A stretch of DNA of 64,000 nucleotides, from positions 186,001-250,000 of the forward strand of contig WJPL01000002.1 of NCBI GenBank assembly GCA_009649675.1, in the 5' to 3' direction. The stretch comes from Alphaproteobacteria bacterium HT1-32 (lineage in GTDB: Bacteria; Pseudomonadota; Alphaproteobacteria; Rhodospirillales; HT1-32). The notes beneath the pieces were generated by a model. The model saw nothing but the letters and a program-made list of their open reading frames with translations, was not told the DNA's origin and did no database searches. A program made the position numbers and the translations under genes. The stretch's first letter is position 1; each line of letters begins with the position of its first letter. Below are positions 37,738 to 46,800 of this stretch, piece by piece.

Positions 37738-38498
37738 TGCAGTCCCCGGTCGTCAACTTCGCTCCGGCGAGACCTCGATATGCCCTGCTGGCCGAACGGC
37801 TGATGCAGGATATCGCGCAGGAGGTCTATCCCGTCGGAGCGACGTTGCCGACCGAGGCGGCTCTCTGCAATCAGTACAATGTCAGCCGGCATACCGTTCG
37901 TGAGGCGCTCCGTCGTTTGCAGGAACTGGGCCTGATTGCCAGCCGTCAGGGCGTAGGCACCCGGGTAATTGCGACGGAACCGACACGTCAATATTCCCAG
38001 AGCATCGGTTCAATTGATGAACTGCTGCAATATGCCGTCGATACACGTCTGTCGGATGTTGAAATAGCAGAAGTCGATGTCACGGAAGCAGAGGCTGCCG
38101 AGATCGGCTGCAAGCCGGGGCAGCGGTTTCTCAAAATCTCCGGCTTGCGCGAAACGGTGGCCGATCCGGATGCGGCGCCGATCGCCTGGACAGAAATTTA
38201 CGTAAACGGCGCGTTTTCCGGCATTCGTGATGACGTTGCCGGGCATTCCGGCGCAATTTCCCATCTGATCTATCAGCGATATGGACATCAGGCGGAAGAT
38301 ATCCGGCAGATCATAAGTTCCTGTGCGCTGAGGAAAGCCGAATCAGATCAGCTGGATGCACCCCGCGGCAGTCCGGCGATGCGCATTCGTCGCTGGTACA
38401 CGGCCGGCGACGGGGAATTACTGGAATATTCAGTGTCACTGCATCCTGCAGGGCGCTTCAGTTTCATATCGCGTGTTCGACGTGAGTCAGGGTCCTGA
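37737..38498 (+). CDS. GntR/HutC-family transcriptional regulator
   Basis: The 253-residue protein has an N-terminal GntR winged helix (LPTEAALCNQYNVSRHTVRE, then LRRLQELGLIASRQGVGTRV) and a C-terminal UTRA ligand domain (from about residue 95, ending PAMRIRRWYTAGDGELLEYS). It is translationally coupled to the CoA-transferase (TGATG). Being inside the operon it probably autoregulates; the palindrome TTGTCCGGACAA upstream of 28460 is the likely operator. The ligand is probably the pathway substrate or an acyl-CoA. Confidence 0.9.
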   Translation: MQSPVVNFAPARPRYALLAERLMQDIAQEVYPVGATLPTEAALCNQYNVSRHTVREALRRLQELGLIASRQGVGTRVIATEPTRQYSQSIGSIDELLQYAVDTRLSDVEIAEVDVTEAEAAEIGCKPGQRFLKISGLRETVADPDAAPIAWTEIYVNGAFSGIRDDVAGHSGAISHLIYQRYGHQAEDIRQIISSCALRKAESDQLDAPRGSPAMRIRRWYTAGDGELLEYSVSLHPAGRFSFISRVRRESGS

Positions 38499-38502
38499 TG
38501 TT

Positions 38503-39723
38503 ATGAATGGTTTGCTTTCCCTCCGGACGATTGGTCTGACCAGCGGTGCGCTTGCGGTTCAGGCGACGATCACGATGGCATCCCTGACGCTGGCCATGCT
38601 GGCGGCAGACCCCCGCTCCGGTTTCGATATCAGCCGCAGCCTTGTCGGGCTTTATACCTCGTCGGTCTATCTGGGGGCGGCAATCGGTGCCATGCTGGCA
38701 GGTGGTTTTGTCGCTCGCTACGGCCCGATCCGGGTCAGCCAGTTTTCGTTGTTTTCGGCAACTGTCGGTGTGGCGGCACTGGCGTTCGGCAATATCTGGA
38801 TTGCTTTGCCTGTCGCGTTTTTTATCGGTCTCGGTTATGGACCGGCCAACCCCTCCGCTTCTGAACTGCTGGCCCGGCATACGCCAAAGGCATACCGGCC
38901 CCTGATCTTCTCACTCAAGCAAACCGGTGTTCCGATTGGTGCCGGTGCAGCCGGACTATGTGTGCCCCTGCTGCTGGGTTACATGAGCGGTGCAGAGACG
39001 GCACTGGTGATTGCGGGGTTCAGCGGTGTGCTTGTGCTGTTGTTCCAGCCGTGGCGTGAACAGTTCGATACCGGACGCAATCCGTCAGCCCCCATCGGCT
39101 ATCAGGAAGTTCGTGAATCGATGGCAATGGTGATGTCCTATCCGAATCTTCGTCTGCTTGCCGCAGCGTCCTTCGGGTTTGCGATCATTCAGCTTTCCGT
39201 CGGGGCCTTCATGGTTCTCTATCTGACGGAAGCAATTGGCCTGACGGTTATTCAGGCGGGTGGGGTCTACGCTGTGATTCAGGCCTGTGGCGTCATTGGC
39301 CGAATTGCCTGGGGCGCCATTCTGGTTCGCATCGGCGATGAAAAAGGTATGGCAATGCTGGCCTTCCTCGCATTGCTGATGGCTATCGGGTCGGGTTGTG
39401 CGGCGATTATGAATGGCGGCTGGCCGATGCCGGTGATTATCGCTGTCTGTGCGCTGCTGGGCTTCAGCGCCGTTGGCTGGAACGGCATCTTCATGGCAGA
39501 GGTCGCCAATCAGGCTCCGGCTGACAAGACTGCGGCAGCAACCGGGATCTCCATCGGCTGCACTTTCTCCGGTGTTGTCGTGGGCCCGGTTATCTTCGGT
39601 ATCCTTGCCGACCTGACCGGCAGTTACGCTGTCGGGTTCTCGGCACTGGCCATCCTGACCGGAATTGCGGCGGTCGTGCTCTACAGCGCCTATCGCCGCA
39701 CGGTTGGTCTGGTGACAGAGTAG
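38503..39723 (+). CDS. Major facilitator superfamily transporter
   Basis: From the ATG at 38503, 4 nt behind the GntR stop, the protein has 406 residues and about 12 hydrophobic segments, with a typical loop GGFVARYGPIRVSQ after helix 2 and a conserved MFS-like RIGDEKG loop in the second half. A longer frame from 38356 overlaps the regulator and its N-terminus is not membrane-like, so it is rejected. Position at the end of the catabolic operon suggests uptake of the organic acid consumed by the operon (inference). Confidence 0.85.
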   Translation: MNGLLSLRTIGLTSGALAVQATITMASLTLAMLAADPRSGFDISRSLVGLYTSSVYLGAAIGAMLAGGFVARYGPIRVSQFSLFSATVGVAALAFGNIWIALPVAFFIGLGYGPANPSASELLARHTPKAYRPLIFSLKQTGVPIGAGAAGLCVPLLLGYMSGAETALVIAGFSGVLVLLFQPWREQFDTGRNPSAPIGYQEVRESMAMVMSYPNLRLLAAASFGFAIIQLSVGAFMVLYLTEAIGLTVIQAGGVYAVIQACGVIGRIAWGAILVRIGDEKGMAMLAFLALLMAIGSGCAAIMNGGWPMPVIIAVCALLGFSAVGWNGIFMAEVANQAPADKTAAATGISIGCTFSGVVVGPVIFGILADLTGSYAVGFSALAILTGIAAVVLYSAYRRTVGLVTE

Positions 39724-39795
39724 GCTTGTTTCTGTGGCCTGATGGCTGCCAGTCTCTAGCTTCGGTATCGCCGGAGACGATCTGCGAGTCCCGAA

Positions 39796-40257
39796 TCAGC
39801 CAGCCTTCATGACCACTTCTGTCCGGACCGAATTGGCGATGAAGCAATCTTCATGTGCCCGGTGATGAATCTCGGCCTCAAGTGAAGCGGCCGGGCTGTC
39901 TCCCAGATAGCTGATTTGCGGGTCCAGAATGACTTTTGACATCCAGAACTTTCCGTTCTCGTTCTTCTGCATGTGACCTGTTGCAGTGTCGTCATAGGCA
40001 TCCACGACAAAGCCTTCATCCGTCATGTAATGCAGGAAAAACAGCATATGGCAGCTTGAGAGGGACGCGACGAAAGCTTCCTCCGGGTCGACATTGGCGG
40101 CATCGGAATAAGGAAGCGGTACGATATGCGGTGAGGGGGAAGCGGGTACGACCAGCCCGCCGTCGAAAATCCATTCATGTGCCCGGCTGTAGCGCCGGTC
40201 AGTCATCTTCTCATCGCTGCTGCGACGCCACAAAACCCGCGCTGAATAACTTCCCAT
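39796..40257 (-). CDS. OsmC-family peroxide-detoxification protein
   Basis: The 153-residue protein has the OsmC core: PEEAFVASLSSCHMLFFL with the first peroxidatic cysteine and HEDCFIANSVRTEV with the second. OsmC/Ohr proteins reduce organic hydroperoxides using thiols; the hydrophilic subtype seen here is OsmC-like, so the substrate range is not certain. It is a single gene, convergent with the MFS gene and divergent from the two-domain dehydrogenase gene. Confidence 0.88.
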   Translation of the reverse strand: MGSYSARVLWRRSSDEKMTDRRYSRAHEWIFDGGLVVPASPSPHIVPLPYSDAANVDPEEAFVASLSSCHMLFFLHYMTDEGFVVDAYDDTATGHMQKNENGKFWMSKVILDPQISYLGDSPAASLEAEIHHRAHEDCFIANSVRTEVVMKAG

Positions 40258-40397
40258 CAGATTTGCACTCCGCTGGTTGGATTGGCAGCGGCGTATCAGA
40301 TAAGGTCATCCGACGGAAGGTAAAGTTTGCCGGTTTGATGGCGGAATGCGCTTTGCCGTTGGTTTCACGTTCAACCCGGACTAGATTGCGCGCCGTC

Positions 40398-42575
40398 ATG
40401 ACCATGAAACAACTCGTCCAGACGATGAAAACCGGCGAACTCCGACTGGAGGATGCACCGGTTCCGACCCCTGAAGACCGCTTCGCCCTGGTACGCACGA
40501 CGGCTTCGGTCGTCAGTGCCGGAACAGAACGCATGCTGGTCGAGATGGGAGAGAAATCCCTTCTGGGTAAGGCGATGGCCCGCCCTGACCTTGTCCGCAA
40601 GGTTATCGACAAGGCACGGCGCGAAGGCATTCGCAAAACCATGCAGACCGTTGAGGCACGACTGAGCGGTCCGAGCCCGCTCGGGTACAGTGCAGCCGGT
40701 GTCGTCGAACAGGCGGGATCACTGGTGCCGGGCCTGAGACCGGGTGACCGGGTTGCCTGCGCCGGGGCGGGGTTTGCCAATCATGCCGAGTTCAATGTTG
40801 TGCCGGGTAATCTGCTGGCACGCATCCCGGATAAGGTCAGCGATGAGGAAGCGGCTTTCTCGACGCTTGGCTCGATTGCCTTGCAGGGCCAGCGTCTGGC
40901 CGACCCGAAGCTGGGTGAAGTGTTTCTGGTGATCGGTCTGGGGCTGCTCGGGCAGCTTGCAGCACAGTTATTGCAGGCCAATGGCTGCCGCGTCATCGGT
41001 TTCGATCCTGCCGACATCATGGTCAGACGGGCCGAGGAGATCGGGGTCAGGGCAAGTACGGATGCAGAAGCGGTCAGGTCGCTTTGTCTGGATGAAACAT
41101 CCGGGCATGGCGTTGATGGTGTCCTTATCTGTGCGGCGACCGCCTCGAACGATCCAGTCACGCTGGCTGGTGAGGTCACGCGGGAGAATGGCCGGGTGGT
41201 GGCGGTTGGTGCCGTTGGCACGGGGCTGCCGCGAGACCCTTACTTCCGGAAAGAAATCGCCTTTCATATTTCCCGTTCCTATGGCCCCGGTCGTTATGAT
41301 GCGGACTATGAGATTGGCGGGATGGATTATCCCTATGGCTATGTCCGCTTTACGGAACAGCGCAACATGGCTGCCTTCCTCGACCTGATTGCAGCGGGAC
41401 GGATTGATGTTAAGCGTCTGATTACCCATCGCTTTGCGTTCGATGATGCTCTGGAAGCCTACAGCCTGATCAAGGGGGAACGGAAAGAGCCCTATCTTGG
41501 TATCCTGCTCACCTATTCAGGGGAAACCCGTGTCGCGCCGGTGTCGGCTGCTTCTCCGGCTGCCGTGTCATCTGACAAGGTCGGACTTTCTGTGATCGGT
41601 GCCGGTGCTTATGCAACCGGTGTGCTGTTACCAGCGTTTCAGAAACAGGGTGGGTTTGATTTCCGGGCGGTGGCAACCGGTGCCGGGCGCGCAGCCCCGA
41701 CCGTGGCCCAGAAGTTCGGTTTCGCAGAAGGTGCCGTTGCTGCCGACAGGGTTATGGGTGGTGCCAGCGATGTGATTGCCATCCTGACCCGTCACGACAG
41801 CCATGCGGCACTGGCCGCGGAAGCACTGTCGGCCGGCAAGCATGTCTATATCGAGAAGCCGCTGGCGATGGATATGGACGGGCTGAAGACGGTTCACAAG
41901 GCGTACAGGGCAGCCGGTGACCGTCAGGTGATGGTGGGCTTTAACCGCCGCTTTTCGCCGCTGGTACAGGAAGTCCGGTCTTTTCTGCAGCCGGTCGCCG
42001 GGCCACGGACGATTGTGATCCGCATCAATGCCGGAGCAATTCCGCGCGACCACTGGACGCAGGACCCTGAGCGCGGCGGCGGACGGATTATTGGTGAAGC
42101 CTGTCATTTTGTCGATCTGGCGCAGGCGCTGGCGGACAGTGAGGTCATGGCGATCTCTGCGGTCAGTCATGGCGGCACAGCCATCCCGGCCCAGCTTGCT
42201 GATGATGTCTCCCTGTCCCTGACCATGGCGAACGGATCAATCGCGACAATCATCTATACCGCATCCGGGCCGAACGCCGTCGATAAGGAATTTATCGAAG
42301 TGTTTGCCGGTGGACGTGCCGCCGTAATCCGGGATTTCCGTGAAGGCTCCCTGTTCGGAACCACGGGGCGGGCAAAGAAGATTGGTGGCAGCGGTCAGGA
42401 CAAGGGGCAGGCTGCCATGATTGCGGCATTTGCTGCTGGCCTGAAAAGCGGTGCGCCTGCGCTGACGGCAGAGAGCGCAATGCTGACCACGCTTGCGACC
42501 TTCTCTGCGATAGCCGCCATCGGTTCGGGCAAAACCCAGCCCGTATCCTTGTCGGACCTCGATGACGGAACCTGA
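40398..42575 (+). CDS. Two-domain oxidoreductase: MDR dehydrogenase fused to Gfo/Idh/MocA
   Basis: The chosen ATG at 40398 gives 725 residues (a second ATG is at 40404); the frame is open back to 39936 but that part runs over the OsmC gene and looks noncoding. Residues 1-370 form a medium-chain dehydrogenase (TTASVVSAGTERMLVEMGEK, GYSAAGVVEQAG, VIGLGLLGQLAAQLL). From about 390 a second Rossmann domain begins with LSVIGAGAYATGVLLP and has HVYIEKPLAMD, the Gfo/Idh/MocA catalytic-site motif. Proteins of this build occur in polysaccharide clusters next to heparinase-like genes, as here (3-nt gap). A role in nucleotide-sugar oxidation or glycan processing is inferred. Confidence 0.87.
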   Translation: MTMKQLVQTMKTGELRLEDAPVPTPEDRFALVRTTASVVSAGTERMLVEMGEKSLLGKAMARPDLVRKVIDKARREGIRKTMQTVEARLSGPSPLGYSAAGVVEQAGSLVPGLRPGDRVACAGAGFANHAEFNVVPGNLLARIPDKVSDEEAAFSTLGSIALQGQRLADPKLGEVFLVIGLGLLGQLAAQLLQANGCRVIGFDPADIMVRRAEEIGVRASTDAEAVRSLCLDETSGHGVDGVLICAATASNDPVTLAGEVTRENGRVVAVGAVGTGLPRDPYFRKEIAFHISRSYGPGRYDADYEIGGMDYPYGYVRFTEQRNMAAFLDLIAAGRIDVKRLITHRFAFDDALEAYSLIKGERKEPYLGILLTYSGETRVAPVSAASPAAVSSDKVGLSVIGAGAYATGVLLPAFQKQGGFDFRAVATGAGRAAPTVAQKFGFAEGAVAADRVMGGASDVIAILTRHDSHAALAAEALSAGKHVYIEKPLAMDMDGLKTVHKAYRAAGDRQVMVGFNRRFSPLVQEVRSFLQPVAGPRTIVIRINAGAIPRDHWTQDPERGGGRIIGEACHFVDLAQALADSEVMAISAVSHGGTAIPAQLADDVSLSLTMANGSIATIIYTASGPNAVDKEFIEVFAGGRAAVIRDFREGSLFGTTGRAKKIGGSGQDKGQAAMIAAFAAGLKSGAPALTAESAMLTTLATFSAIAAIGSGKTQPVSLSDLDDGT

Positions 42576-42577
42576 GA

Positions 42578-44479
42578 ATGCTGGCGGGTCGCCATCTCAA
42601 ACGGGCAGGGCGTAGTTCACCGGGCGGGTTGCTGCGCTTCGGTGCGATGACGATAAGGCGACGGTTACGCGATCTCATCGACCGGCGTCAGGCGACATGG
42701 TCGGCAACCTATAGCGCCGACAAAACCCCGCTTATCAGCATCCTCGACCCGCTGGAAGCCGGACAGATATCCGCGGCATTCTGCCTGCCGGACGATGTCA
42801 TTGAGAACTGGCGATCGCACCGGTTTGATATTCTCGGCTCCGGCTGGGTCGCCGCCTTATCAGACGGGCAGATCAGTTCCGGACCCAATCAGGTAGTATC
42901 CGAACAAATCGCTGCCCTTCTGCCCACAGTTTACAAGCCTGTGGACTGGCATCGCGATCTGACCAGCGGGCATTGCTGGAGACCGGACCAGTGGCATCGC
43001 GATGTACCGATACCGGTAGGGCAGGGCGTCGATATCAAGTCGCCGTGGGAACTGGCGAGATGCCATCATCTTCCCGCCATGGCGCTTGCCGCTGCGGCAG
43101 GTGGTGATGCAGATCTGGCCAGCGAGATCCGGGCGCAGATACTCGATTTCATTGCCGCCAATCCACCGAAATTCGGAGTGAACTGGCGCTGTACGATGGA
43201 TGTCGCAATCCGTGCCGCGAACTGGGTTGTTGCAGACTCGATCCTGCGCAGTGCCAGCCTGCCGGATTGCTCTGATGATATGACAGATATCCTGTCTGCC
43301 AGCCTGCTTGACCACGGGCGATTCATTATCGGCAATCTGGAATGGTACCCGGACCGGACGGGTAACCATTACCTCGCCAATATCAGCGGCCTGGCCTTTA
43401 TCGCAGCGGCGCTGGTCCCGAAGGTGAACACGGAAGCCGCAGGGTGGCTGAAGCTGGCAACCCGGGAGCTGGAGCGGGAAGTTGACGTTCAGTTTCTCCG
43501 CGATGGCGGGCATTTTGAAGGTTCTGTTGCCTATCACCGGCTGTGTCTGGAAATGGCAGTCTGGGGCACCGGGGCCTGTCGCGGTGCCGGATCACAGTTT
43601 AAAGCCGCGCATTATGAGCGACTGGCTGCGGCAACTGAGTTTCTGAGAGCCACAATCAAGCCTTCAGGTGATTTTGTGCAGGTCGGCGATAACGACAGCG
43701 GCCGGTTCCTGAATCTCTGTCCGGATTTCGATGACGAATTGCAGGAGCGCCAGCTGACCCCGCAGGCGACCCTTGATGCTGCCGCTGCACTGTTGTCATC
43801 AGCCAAGACAGTGGTTGGTGTGGATGGTCTCGTGATGTCGACGCTGGCAAAGCCAGTTGTGGTCGCGCCAGGTGAGATCGCTTCCGGTCATGGCAGTTCT
43901 GGTGAAGTCTTGTCAGGCGGGAATGAGCTTGTCCTGCCCTATGGGGAGGGGCTGGATGAAGGTATTCAGGCGCTCGCATTCCCGGACTTCGGGTTGTTTG
44001 TCCTGCGCAGTAAACGTCTCTGGCTTTCCATTCGCTGCGGGGGAGAGACGGACCCGATTGGTGCGCACCGGCATAATGACCAGTTGAGTGTCGAGCTGAC
44101 GGTGGATGGACGCGATATCATCCGTGATCCGGGAACTTACATCTATACCCCGGACCCGGCGGCCCGGAATGCCTATCGTGCGATTTCGGCTCATTTCACG
44201 CCGCAAGCTGCGGATGGCCGGGAACCTGCCAGCCTTGATGCCGGTCTGTTCTTTCTCGACCCCCTGATGGGTGGAACCTGTGTGTTTTTTGATGAGACAG
44301 GATTCCGGGGCTGGCATGCAGGCTTTGGCGCGAAAGTCTGGCGCGAGATACAGATAAAGCCGGACCGGATCATCATCCGTGACCGGGCTGAAGGCGGTCA
44401 GCAGCTTTCACCGCTGACCCTGCCCGAACAGCCTCTGCCATTTTCTCCCGGTTATGGACGCCGGGATAACAGCGGCTGA
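42578..44479 (+). CDS. Heparinase II/III family protein
   Basis: The 633-residue protein has an alpha-helical toroid half (NWRCTMDVAIRAANWVVADS, RTGNHYLANISGLAFIAAAL, FLRDGGHFEGSVAYHRL) and a C-terminal beta half with the family motif GAHRHNDQLSVELTVDGRD. These are polysaccharide lyase-type folds acting on uronic-acid polymers. No clear signal peptide is seen, and the start has several basic residues (MLAGRHLKRAGR), so a cytoplasmic or inner-face role in capsule synthesis is as likely as degradation. It follows the two-domain dehydrogenase by 2 nt, and the two form an operon. Confidence 0.85.
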   Translation: MLAGRHLKRAGRSSPGGLLRFGAMTIRRRLRDLIDRRQATWSATYSADKTPLISILDPLEAGQISAAFCLPDDVIENWRSHRFDILGSGWVAALSDGQISSGPNQVVSEQIAALLPTVYKPVDWHRDLTSGHCWRPDQWHRDVPIPVGQGVDIKSPWELARCHHLPAMALAAAAGGDADLASEIRAQILDFIAANPPKFGVNWRCTMDVAIRAANWVVADSILRSASLPDCSDDMTDILSASLLDHGRFIIGNLEWYPDRTGNHYLANISGLAFIAAALVPKVNTEAAGWLKLATRELEREVDVQFLRDGGHFEGSVAYHRLCLEMAVWGTGACRGAGSQFKAAHYERLAAATEFLRATIKPSGDFVQVGDNDSGRFLNLCPDFDDELQERQLTPQATLDAAAALLSSAKTVVGVDGLVMSTLAKPVVVAPGEIASGHGSSGEVLSGGNELVLPYGEGLDEGIQALAFPDFGLFVLRSKRLWLSIRCGGETDPIGAHRHNDQLSVELTVDGRDIIRDPGTYIYTPDPAARNAYRAISAHFTPQAADGREPASLDAGLFFLDPLMGGTCVFFDETGFRGWHAGFGAKVWREIQIKPDRIIIRDRAEGGQQLSPLTLPEQPLPFSPGYGRRDNSG

Positions 44480-44482
44480 TTA

Positions 44483-44893
44483 TCAGCCTGCTGCGGTCAG
44501 TGCGGCCTGTATCTTCTCGATCGTCTGAGCCAGTTCTGCCTCGCCATATTTCTGTGCCGCGACGGCGCCCCAGACGGGTCCGGGCCATGCCGGGTCTGTC
44601 TTGTATCGTGCGATGACATGGATATGCAGCTGCGGGGTCATGTTTCCCAGTGCGGCCACATTCATCTTGTCCGGATTGTAGACTGAAACCAGCGCCCGTG
44701 AGGCGAGATCAATCTCCTGCATCAGTGTCAGCTGGTCACTGGCGGCGATGTCATGAAAGTCTTTCAGGCCGGGCTTTGCAGGGACCAGCACAAGCCAGGG
44801 GTAGGTTTTGTCATTCAGCAACTGAACGCGGCAGAGCGGCAGGCTGGCCACGTCGAAAGTGCCAGCGACGAGATCGGGGTGTAGTTCGAACAT
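44483..44893 (-). CDS. HIT-family protein
   Basis: The 136-residue protein has a HIT-like motif QLHIHVIARY followed by AWPGPVWG. The canonical HxHxHxx has Gln in place of the first His, while the middle (nucleophile) His is kept; this is a known subgroup pattern, not a sign of loss. HIT proteins are nucleotide hydrolases or transferases. The gene converges on the heparinase gene with only 3 nt between the stops and diverges from the DUF1491 gene. Confidence 0.83.
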   Translation of the reverse strand: MFELHPDLVAGTFDVASLPLCRVQLLNDKTYPWLVLVPAKPGLKDFHDIAASDQLTLMQEIDLASRALVSVYNPDKMNVAALGNMTPQLHIHVIARYKTDPAWPGPVWGAVAAQKYGEAELAQTIEKIQAALTAAG

Positions 44894-44945
44894 TCTGATA
44901 ATCCGGAAGAGTGACGTTGAAGGCAGTGTAGGGTAATCCTACTGC

Positions 44946-45284
44946 ATGGAAGCACGACTTAAATCGGAAATATGGATCAAGGCGCTGATCCGGCGATGGC
45001 AGGGGCAATTTGTTCCGGTCATGGTCTGCCATCGCGGCGATACGGATGCGGGATCGATTCTGCTGAAACTGAACCGTTTCAGCAGGGGGTGCCGGGTCTT
45101 TTCGCAAACCCGCACTGTTGACGGTGCCCGGGCATGGCTGTCGGCGACAGGACCGGAGGTGGTCGATGAGAAGACAGCGGATGACTATATCGCCCGCCAG
45201 TTGCGCTATGATCCGGATGTATGGGTGCTGGAAGTGGAAGATACTGCCGGCGTTTTTGAACTTGATGACCCGGTTGTCAGCTGA
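44946..45284 (+). CDS. DUF1491 family protein
   Basis: This 112-residue protein begins MEARLKSEIWIKALIRRWQG and contains HRGDTDAGSILLKLNRF, the pattern of the alphaproteobacterial DUF1491 family. The function is unknown. It is 17 nt upstream of the aminotransferase gene and probably cotranscribed with it. It is one of the families that point to Alphaproteobacteria. Confidence 0.85.
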   Translation: MEARLKSEIWIKALIRRWQGQFVPVMVCHRGDTDAGSILLKLNRFSRGCRVFSQTRTVDGARAWLSATGPEVVDEKTADDYIARQLRYDPDVWVLEVEDTAGVFELDDPVVS

Positions 45285-45301
45285 ACACAGGGAGATGTGA
45301 G

Positions 45302-46201
45302 ATGGAACAGACCTATCCGCCAGGTGCGGCCTTCATGGATGGCGACTATATCGAGATCAAGGACGCCAAGATATCGGTTCTGGACTGGGGATTGCTGCGG
45401 TCTGACGCAACCTATGACGTGGTGCATGTCTGGGACCGGAAGTTCTTCCGCCTTGGTCATCACCTGGCCCGGTTCCGGCGGAGTGTCGGCAAGCTGCGGA
45501 TGACGCTGCCTTATACCGATGACGAGATGACGGAGATTTTCAAGGAGCTGGTTCGCCGGTCCGGCATGGAGAACTGTTATGTCGAGATGATCCTGACCCG
45601 CGGTACATCGCCTACCTTCAGCCGCGACCCGCGAGACGCCGTGAACCGCTTCATTGCCTTTGCCATTCCCTTTGGCTGGATTGCCAATGAGGAGCAGCGA
45701 AAGCGTGGTCTGGACATTGTCATCTCGAATATTCCGCGAATTAACCCGGAATCAGTTGACCCGACAGTGAAGAACTATCACTGGATGGACCTGGTCGCCG
45801 GAATATTCGAGGCATATGACCGCGGTGCAGAGAATGTTGTGCTTGTTGACGGTGCCGGAAATATCACTGAAGGGCCAGGGTTTAACGTATTTACGGTTAA
45901 GAATGGCGTTGTGGCGACTCCGTCACGGGGTGTGCTGGAAGGCATTACCCGGCAGACCGTTCTTGATTTGTGTGGAGAATTACAGATCAGGGCCGAGCAG
46001 CGTCAGGTTGCCGTCAGCGAAGTACATATGGCCGATGAGGTTTTCATTTCCTCGACGGCTGGCGGTGTGATGCCGGTCTGCCGGATCGACGGCAAGCCGG
46101 TCGGATCTGGCAAGCCCGGCCCGGTTACAGCGAGATTGTCGGAAACCTACTGGCGCAAACATGATGACCCGGCATGGATTACGCCGGTGGATATGCGGTA
46201 A
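45302..46201 (+). CDS. Class IV aminotransferase (D-amino-acid or branched-chain type)
   Basis: The 299-residue PLP enzyme has IKDAKISVLDWGLLRSDATY, the lysine of VKNYHWMDLV that would bind PLP, GAENVVLVDGAGNITEGPGF and TPSRGVLEGITRQTVLDL. These are fold-type IV features shared by branched-chain aminotransferases, D-amino-acid aminotransferases and aminodeoxychorismate lyase. The MDGDYIEIKDA start is seen in many branched-chain or D-amino-acid aminotransferase-like proteins; the substrate cannot be fixed. Its stop overlaps the next start (TAATG). Confidence 0.86.
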   Translation: MEQTYPPGAAFMDGDYIEIKDAKISVLDWGLLRSDATYDVVHVWDRKFFRLGHHLARFRRSVGKLRMTLPYTDDEMTEIFKELVRRSGMENCYVEMILTRGTSPTFSRDPRDAVNRFIAFAIPFGWIANEEQRKRGLDIVISNIPRINPESVDPTVKNYHWMDLVAGIFEAYDRGAENVVLVDGAGNITEGPGFNVFTVKNGVVATPSRGVLEGITRQTVLDLCGELQIRAEQRQVAVSEVHMADEVFISSTAGGVMPVCRIDGKPVGSGKPGPVTARLSETYWRKHDDPAWITPVDMR

Positions 46202-46749
46202 TGAAGTTTCACTGGCTTTATATTCTCATCGGGTTGGTTTTTCTGCTGATGTTCATCTGGATGTACCGTCGGCAGTCAAAGTTTGTCCGGGACCTGACAA
46301 CGGAGTCTCACGCGACCAGCATCTATGGGCTGAAGGGCGTGGAGAAACCGGCCTTTGGAAAGGATAGCCGCCCTCCCCGGGAACGGTTCCGGTCGGTCGT
46401 CGAAAAGCTCCGAGAGCGGGTACTGACTGCGCGGGGTAGGATTACGGATGCCAGACTGTCGGACGCATCACAGGAAGACTGGAAGTTCTATATCGGTTAT
46501 CTGCGGGAAGTAGTAGAAGTCCTGGCCAAAGCAGAAGAAACGCTGATTTCCGGTCCGCTGCTGGTCCCGTTGTCGGCAGAGGCCAGCCGGCTGCTTGGTA
46601 ATGGCCGGGAAGATTTTATGGCCGGAGAAAAAGTTCTGACCGCGCAGGAATCGGATGAGATGTTTCTTGCAGGACGCCAGACAGCCCGGGCCGACAATGA
46701 AGCCGGGGCGCTGGATGAGATGCCGGGGCTGTTCGCCCGTTTCGGCTGA
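46201..46749 (+). CDS. Small membrane-anchored protein, unknown function
   Basis: From the ATG overlapping the aminotransferase stop, the product has 182 residues. Residues 3-22 form one transmembrane helix (FHWLYILIGLVFLLMFIWMY) followed by a basic stretch, so the remainder is probably cytoplasmic. The soluble part is charged and helical (RFRSVVEKLRERVLTARGRI; LREVVEVLAKAEETLI). A frame starting at 46174 would add nine residues, but the coupled start is better. I do not recognise the family. Confidence 0.7.
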   Translation: MKFHWLYILIGLVFLLMFIWMYRRQSKFVRDLTTESHATSIYGLKGVEKPAFGKDSRPPRERFRSVVEKLRERVLTARGRITDARLSDASQEDWKFYIGYLREVVEVLAKAEETLISGPLLVPLSAEASRLLGNGREDFMAGEKVLTAQESDEMFLAGRQTARADNEAGALDEMPGLFARFG

Positions 46750-46800
46750 CGAATGCTGGCAGGCTGATGCGGCCGGGAGGTGAGTCCCGGCCGATACAGA

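Noticed and set aside
38356..38502. N-terminal extension of the MFS carrier
   Set aside because: It overlaps the GntR gene in another frame and is not membrane-like; the coupled ATG at 38503 is the natural start.
28460..39723. Firm naming of the operon as the itaconate pathway
   Set aside because: Only three of eleven genes fit that trio; the two dehydrogenases, HMG-CoA-lyase-like and PrpD-like genes are unexplained by it.
39936..40397. N-terminal extension of the two-domain dehydrogenase
   Set aside because: It runs antisense over the OsmC gene, has Arg/Ser-rich noncoding character, and the MDR domain begins right at the ATG 40398.
44483..44893. HIT protein inactivated by loss of a histidine
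   Set aside because: The middle nucleophile histidine is kept and Gln in the first place is found in other HIT branches.
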